From contig NZ_QXFJ01000015.1 in assembly GCF_003584165.1 (NCBI RefSeq), forward strand, positions 5,001-69,000: a stretch of 64,000 bases of DNA, given 5' to 3'. Positions 61,520 to 64,000 of this stretch are shown here, in pieces. Numbering within the stretch: position 1 is the first letter of the stretch; every line of letters begins with the position of its first letter. The notes under the pieces were generated by a model. That model did no database searches. It saw only the letters and a program-made list of their open reading frames with translations, and was not told the DNA's origin. Position numbers and translations under genes: made by a program. The DNA is from Flagellimonas aequoris (GTDB lineage: Bacteria; Bacteroidota; Bacteroidia; Flavobacteriales; Flavobacteriaceae).

Positions 61520-64000
61520 TTAGGCTTCCATATACTCTTCGATAGGGGTACAAGTACAGATCAAATTACGATCCCCAAATGCCTCATCGGTTCTTCTAAT
61601 GCTGGGCCAAAATTTATTTTCGGCCACAAAAGGCAACGGGAAGGCAGCTTTTTGTCTGCTGTATGCATGGTCCCAAGTATCACTGGTGATCATACCCAAT
61701 GTATGTGGAGCATTTTTGAGCACGTTGTCCGTTTCTTCGGCACTGGCTTCATCAATCTCACTTCGGATGGAAATCATGGCATCACAGAACCTGTCCAATT
61801 CGGCAAGGCTCTCACTTTCCGTGGGTTCGATCATCAAAGTACCGGCAACCGGGAAGGAGACCGTTGGCGCATGGAAACCATAGTCCATCAATCGTTTGGC
61901 AATGTCCGTGACCTCAATTCCATTGGCCTTGAAAGGACGGCAATCAATGATCATTTCGTGTGCGGCCCGACCTCTTTCACCGGCATAGAGTACATCAAAT
62001 TTTCCTTTCAACCGGTCCTTGATGTAGTTGGCGTTCAAGATGGCCGCTTTGGTAGCATTGGTGAGTCCTTCGGCTCCCAACATCTTGATATATCCATAGG
62101 AAATCAAACAGACCAAGGCACTGCCCCAAGGAGCAGCGGAAATAGCTGTAATGGCCTCTTCTCCTCCTGTTTTTACCACTGGATTGGAGGGTAGGAACGG
62201 TTTTAGTTGTTCCGCCACACAAATAGGCCCAACACCTGGTCCACCACCCCCGTGTGGTATGGCGAAGGTTTTGTGAAGGTTCAAGTGGCATACGTCGGCA
62301 CCAATGGTCGCAGGGTTGGTCAACCCGACCTGGGCATTCATATTAGCCCCGTCCATGTATACTTGTCCACCGTTGTCATGGATCAATTTGGTGATTTTTT
62401 TAATGGATGACTCAAATACTCCGTGGGTGGAAGGGTAGGTCACCATCAAAGCTGCTAAATTTTCGGAATGCTGCTTGGCTTTTTCTTCCAAATCGGCCAT
62501 ATCAATGTTTCCTTTTTCATCGGTCTTGGTCACCACCACTTTCATGCCCGCCATTACTGCGGAAGCTGGATTGGTTCCGTGTGCCGAGGCAGGAATTAGG
62601 CAGATATCACGATGTCCCTCACCACGGGATTCGTGATAGGCACGGATGACCATCAATCCGGCATATTCCCCTTGTGCCCCAGAGTTGGGTTGCAACGAAG
62701 TGGCGGAAAAACCGGTGATCACATTCAAATACGATTCCAAGGACTTCAACACTTCTTGGTAGCCCTCAGCTTGTTCCAAAGGAACAAAAGGGTGGATATT
62801 GCCCCAATGGGGCCAACTCAACGGAAGCATTTCCGAGGCGGCATTCAATTTCATGGTACAGCTTCCCAAAGAGATCATGGAATGGTTCAGTGCCAAATCC
62901 TTGCGCTCCAATTTTTTGATGTAACGCATCAATTCGGTTTCGGAATGGTAGGAGTTGAACACGTCATGCTGCAAAAAGGCAGTGTTGCGTTGTAGGGATG
63001 CAGGAATCACCTCTTTGATTCCACTTTCGAACGAAAACTCCTTTTTATCCTCTTGGGAAACAATAAAACAGGAAAGCAATAACTTCAAATCCTCTTCGGA
63101 AGTAGCTTCGTTCAATGAAATGGAAACGGTTTCCTGATCAATATAATTCAGGTTGATGCCACGGGTCTCGCAAACCTCCTTTAATTTTCCAATGCTGGAA
63201 AATTTCACCTTGATGGTGTCAAAGAAGCTTGTGTTCAATTGTTCAAGTTCTATGGCTTCGAGGCCTTTCGCCAATAGTTTGGTAAGGGTATGCACCTTGT
63301 TGGCTATGTATTTTAATCCATTTGGGCCATGATACACGGCATACATCCCCGCCATTACGGCCAATAAAACCTGGGCAGTACAAATGTTGGATGTGGCCTT
63401 GTCCCTTTTAATATGCTGTTCCCTGGTCTGGAGTGCCATTCGCAGGGCACGGTTGCCATCGGTGTCTTTGGTCACCCCAATGATTCTTCCGGGCAAACTT
63501 CTTTTATATTCTTCCTTGGTGGCAAAAAAGGCCGCATGAGGTCCACCGTATCCCAAAGGGATACCAAATCGTTGGGTGGTACCCACTACAACATCAACAC
63601 CCCATTCACCGGGAGCTTTCAGCAGAACCAAGCTTAGGATATCCGCAGCAACGGCTACCTTGATTTCTTTTTCTTTGGCCTTCTCCACAAACCCGGCATA
63701 GTCATGGATTTGACCGTGTTTTCCGGGGTATTGCAACAAAGCGCCATAGAATTCAGAAGCGAAATCGAAAGTTTCGTGATTGCCAACTACCAACTCTATT
63801 CCTAAAGGAATAGCCCTTGTTTTAAGGAGGTCCAATGTTTGAGGCAATACTTCCTCCGAAACAAAAAACTTAGAGGCACCATCCTTTTTCTGTTGTCTTC
63901 CACGAACATCGTACAACATGGTCATGGCCTCGGCCGCGGCCGTACTTTCATCCAAAAGGGATGCATTGGCAATTTCCATTCCGGTCAAGTCGGTGATCAT
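61520..64000 (-). CDS. gcvP: glycine dehydrogenase (decarboxylating) GcvP (partial, N-terminus outside window)
   Basis: P-protein of the glycine cleavage system; about 827 codons are visible and the first 100-130 residues lie beyond the right edge (family length is about 950). The Met at 64000 is internal. The PLP-binding Lys is in [18 protein letters not shown] in the C-terminal half; [14 protein letters not shown], the glycine-rich [12 protein letters not shown] and [16 protein letters not shown] are also intact. The N-terminal half resembles the paralogous inactive domain, as expected of the fused bacterial form. It releases CO2 from glycine and loads the aminomethyl group on the H protein. 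Confidence 0.96.
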   Translation of the reverse strand: MITDLTGMEIANASLLDESTAAAEAMTMLYDVRGRQQKKDGASKFFVSEEVLPQTLDLLKTRAIPLGIELVVGNHETFDFASEFYGALLQYPGKHGQIHDYAGFVEKAKEKEIKVAVAADILSLVLLKAPGEWGVDVVVGTTQRFGIPLGYGGPHAAFFATKEEYKRSLPGRIIGVTKDTDGNRALRMALQTREQHIKRDKATSNICTAQVLLAVMAGMYAVYHGPNGLKYIANKVHTLTKLLAKGLEAIELEQLNTSFFDTIKVKFSSIGKLKEVCETRGINLNYIDQETVSISLNEATSEEDLKLLLSCFIVSQEDKKEFSFESGIKEVIPASLQRNTAFLQHDVFNSYHSETELMRYIKKLERKDLALNHSMISLGSCTMKLNAASEMLPLSWPHWGNIHPFVPLEQAEGYQEVLKSLESYLNVITGFSATSLQPNSGAQGEYAGLMVIRAYHESRGEGHRDICLIPASAHGTNPASAVMAGMKVVVTKTDEKGNIDMADLEEKAKQHSENLAALMVTYPSTHGVFESSIKKITKLIHDNGGQVYMDGANMNAQVGLTNPATIGADVCHLNLHKTFAIPHGGGGPGVGPICVAEQLKPFLPSNPVVKTGGEEAITAISAAPWGSALVCLISYGYIKMLGAEGLTNATKAAILNANYIKDRLKGKFDVLYAGERGRAAHEMIIDCRPFKANGIEVTDIAKRLMDYGFHAPTVSFPVAGTLMIEPTESESLAELDRFCDAMISIRSEIDEASAEETDNVLKNAPHTLGMITSDTWDHAYSRQKAAFPLPFVAENKFWPSIRRTDEAFGDRNLICTCTPIEEYMEA

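Noticed and set aside
1-64000. CRISPR arrays, rRNA, IS transposases, prophage genes
   Set aside because: No regular spaced repeats, rRNA sequence, transposase or phage structural motif was seen on either strand.

Overview
The window looks like a contiguous piece of a marine Flavobacteriaceae chromosome, probably of the Muricauda/Allomuricauda type. Three things support this: a complete gldJ next to porV (gliding motility and type IX secretion), Bacteroidota-type promoters (TAnnTTTG near -7, no E. coli -10), and families that are typical of the phylum (DUF4270, DUF3570/DUF4266, DUF4907, FecI/FecR/TonB receptor, PafA, NhaD). The genus is an inference from gene order and protein character only. 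No ribosomal RNA, CRISPR array, phage or insertion-sequence transposase was seen.

Layout. 1-6.8 kb: gltD (cut by the window edge) and gltB, then an acyl-CoA dehydrogenase, all on the minus strand. 7-11.7 kb, plus strand: a NhaD-type Na+/H+ antiporter, then a tight exbB-exbD-tonB-like-folC operon. 11.7-14.9 kb, minus: kelch lipoprotein, DUF4907 protein, LytS-type histidine kinase and LytTR response regulator, laid out as one operon. 15.1-17.7 kb: a DUF4270 lipoprotein and an outer-membrane protein with overlapping ends, followed by tRNA-Val(TAC).

17.9-29.9 kb is an accessory stretch. Its left half (18-25 kb) is visibly A/T-rich and holds mostly single, plus-strand, poorly known genes, several of them broken. 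A ~20-bp sequence (AAAGTTYAAATAAACGATGA) recurs at six gene boundaries between 19.2 and 24.2 kb, and in three copies its ATG is the start codon of the next reading frame. This looks like an array of gene cassettes and is the most unusual thing in the window. Further right are an AraC regulator, an alpha/beta hydrolase cut by an in-frame stop, and a set of small minus-strand stress/metabolism genes (NTF2-like, DUF4287, DoxX, DUF1905, a HExxH protease, a small membrane protein).

30-34 kb, minus: a FecI sigma factor, FecR anti-sigma and TonB-dependent receptor set. 34.2-40.2 kb, plus: thioredoxin-fold protein, ApbE, DUF4266 lipoprotein with a Cys-Gly-Cys tail, DUF3570 barrel, LTA-synthase-like phosphotransferase and a lipid kinase, all touching or overlapping. 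40.4-46 kb: queD, tRNA-Val(GAC), murF, then gldJ and porV back to back, and cytidine deaminase. 46-53.8 kb, plus: pdhA and pdhC (no pdhB here), an M28 peptidase, an SDR, a SprT-like protein, mannose-1-phosphate guanylyltransferase and a DUF389 membrane protein. 53.9-64 kb: MlaE/MlaF ABC pair, PafA phosphatase, TPR protein, a small unknown, a GT2-methyltransferase-KASIII group, and gcvP (cut by the right edge). Most of the window is ordinary core genome with clear terminators between units.
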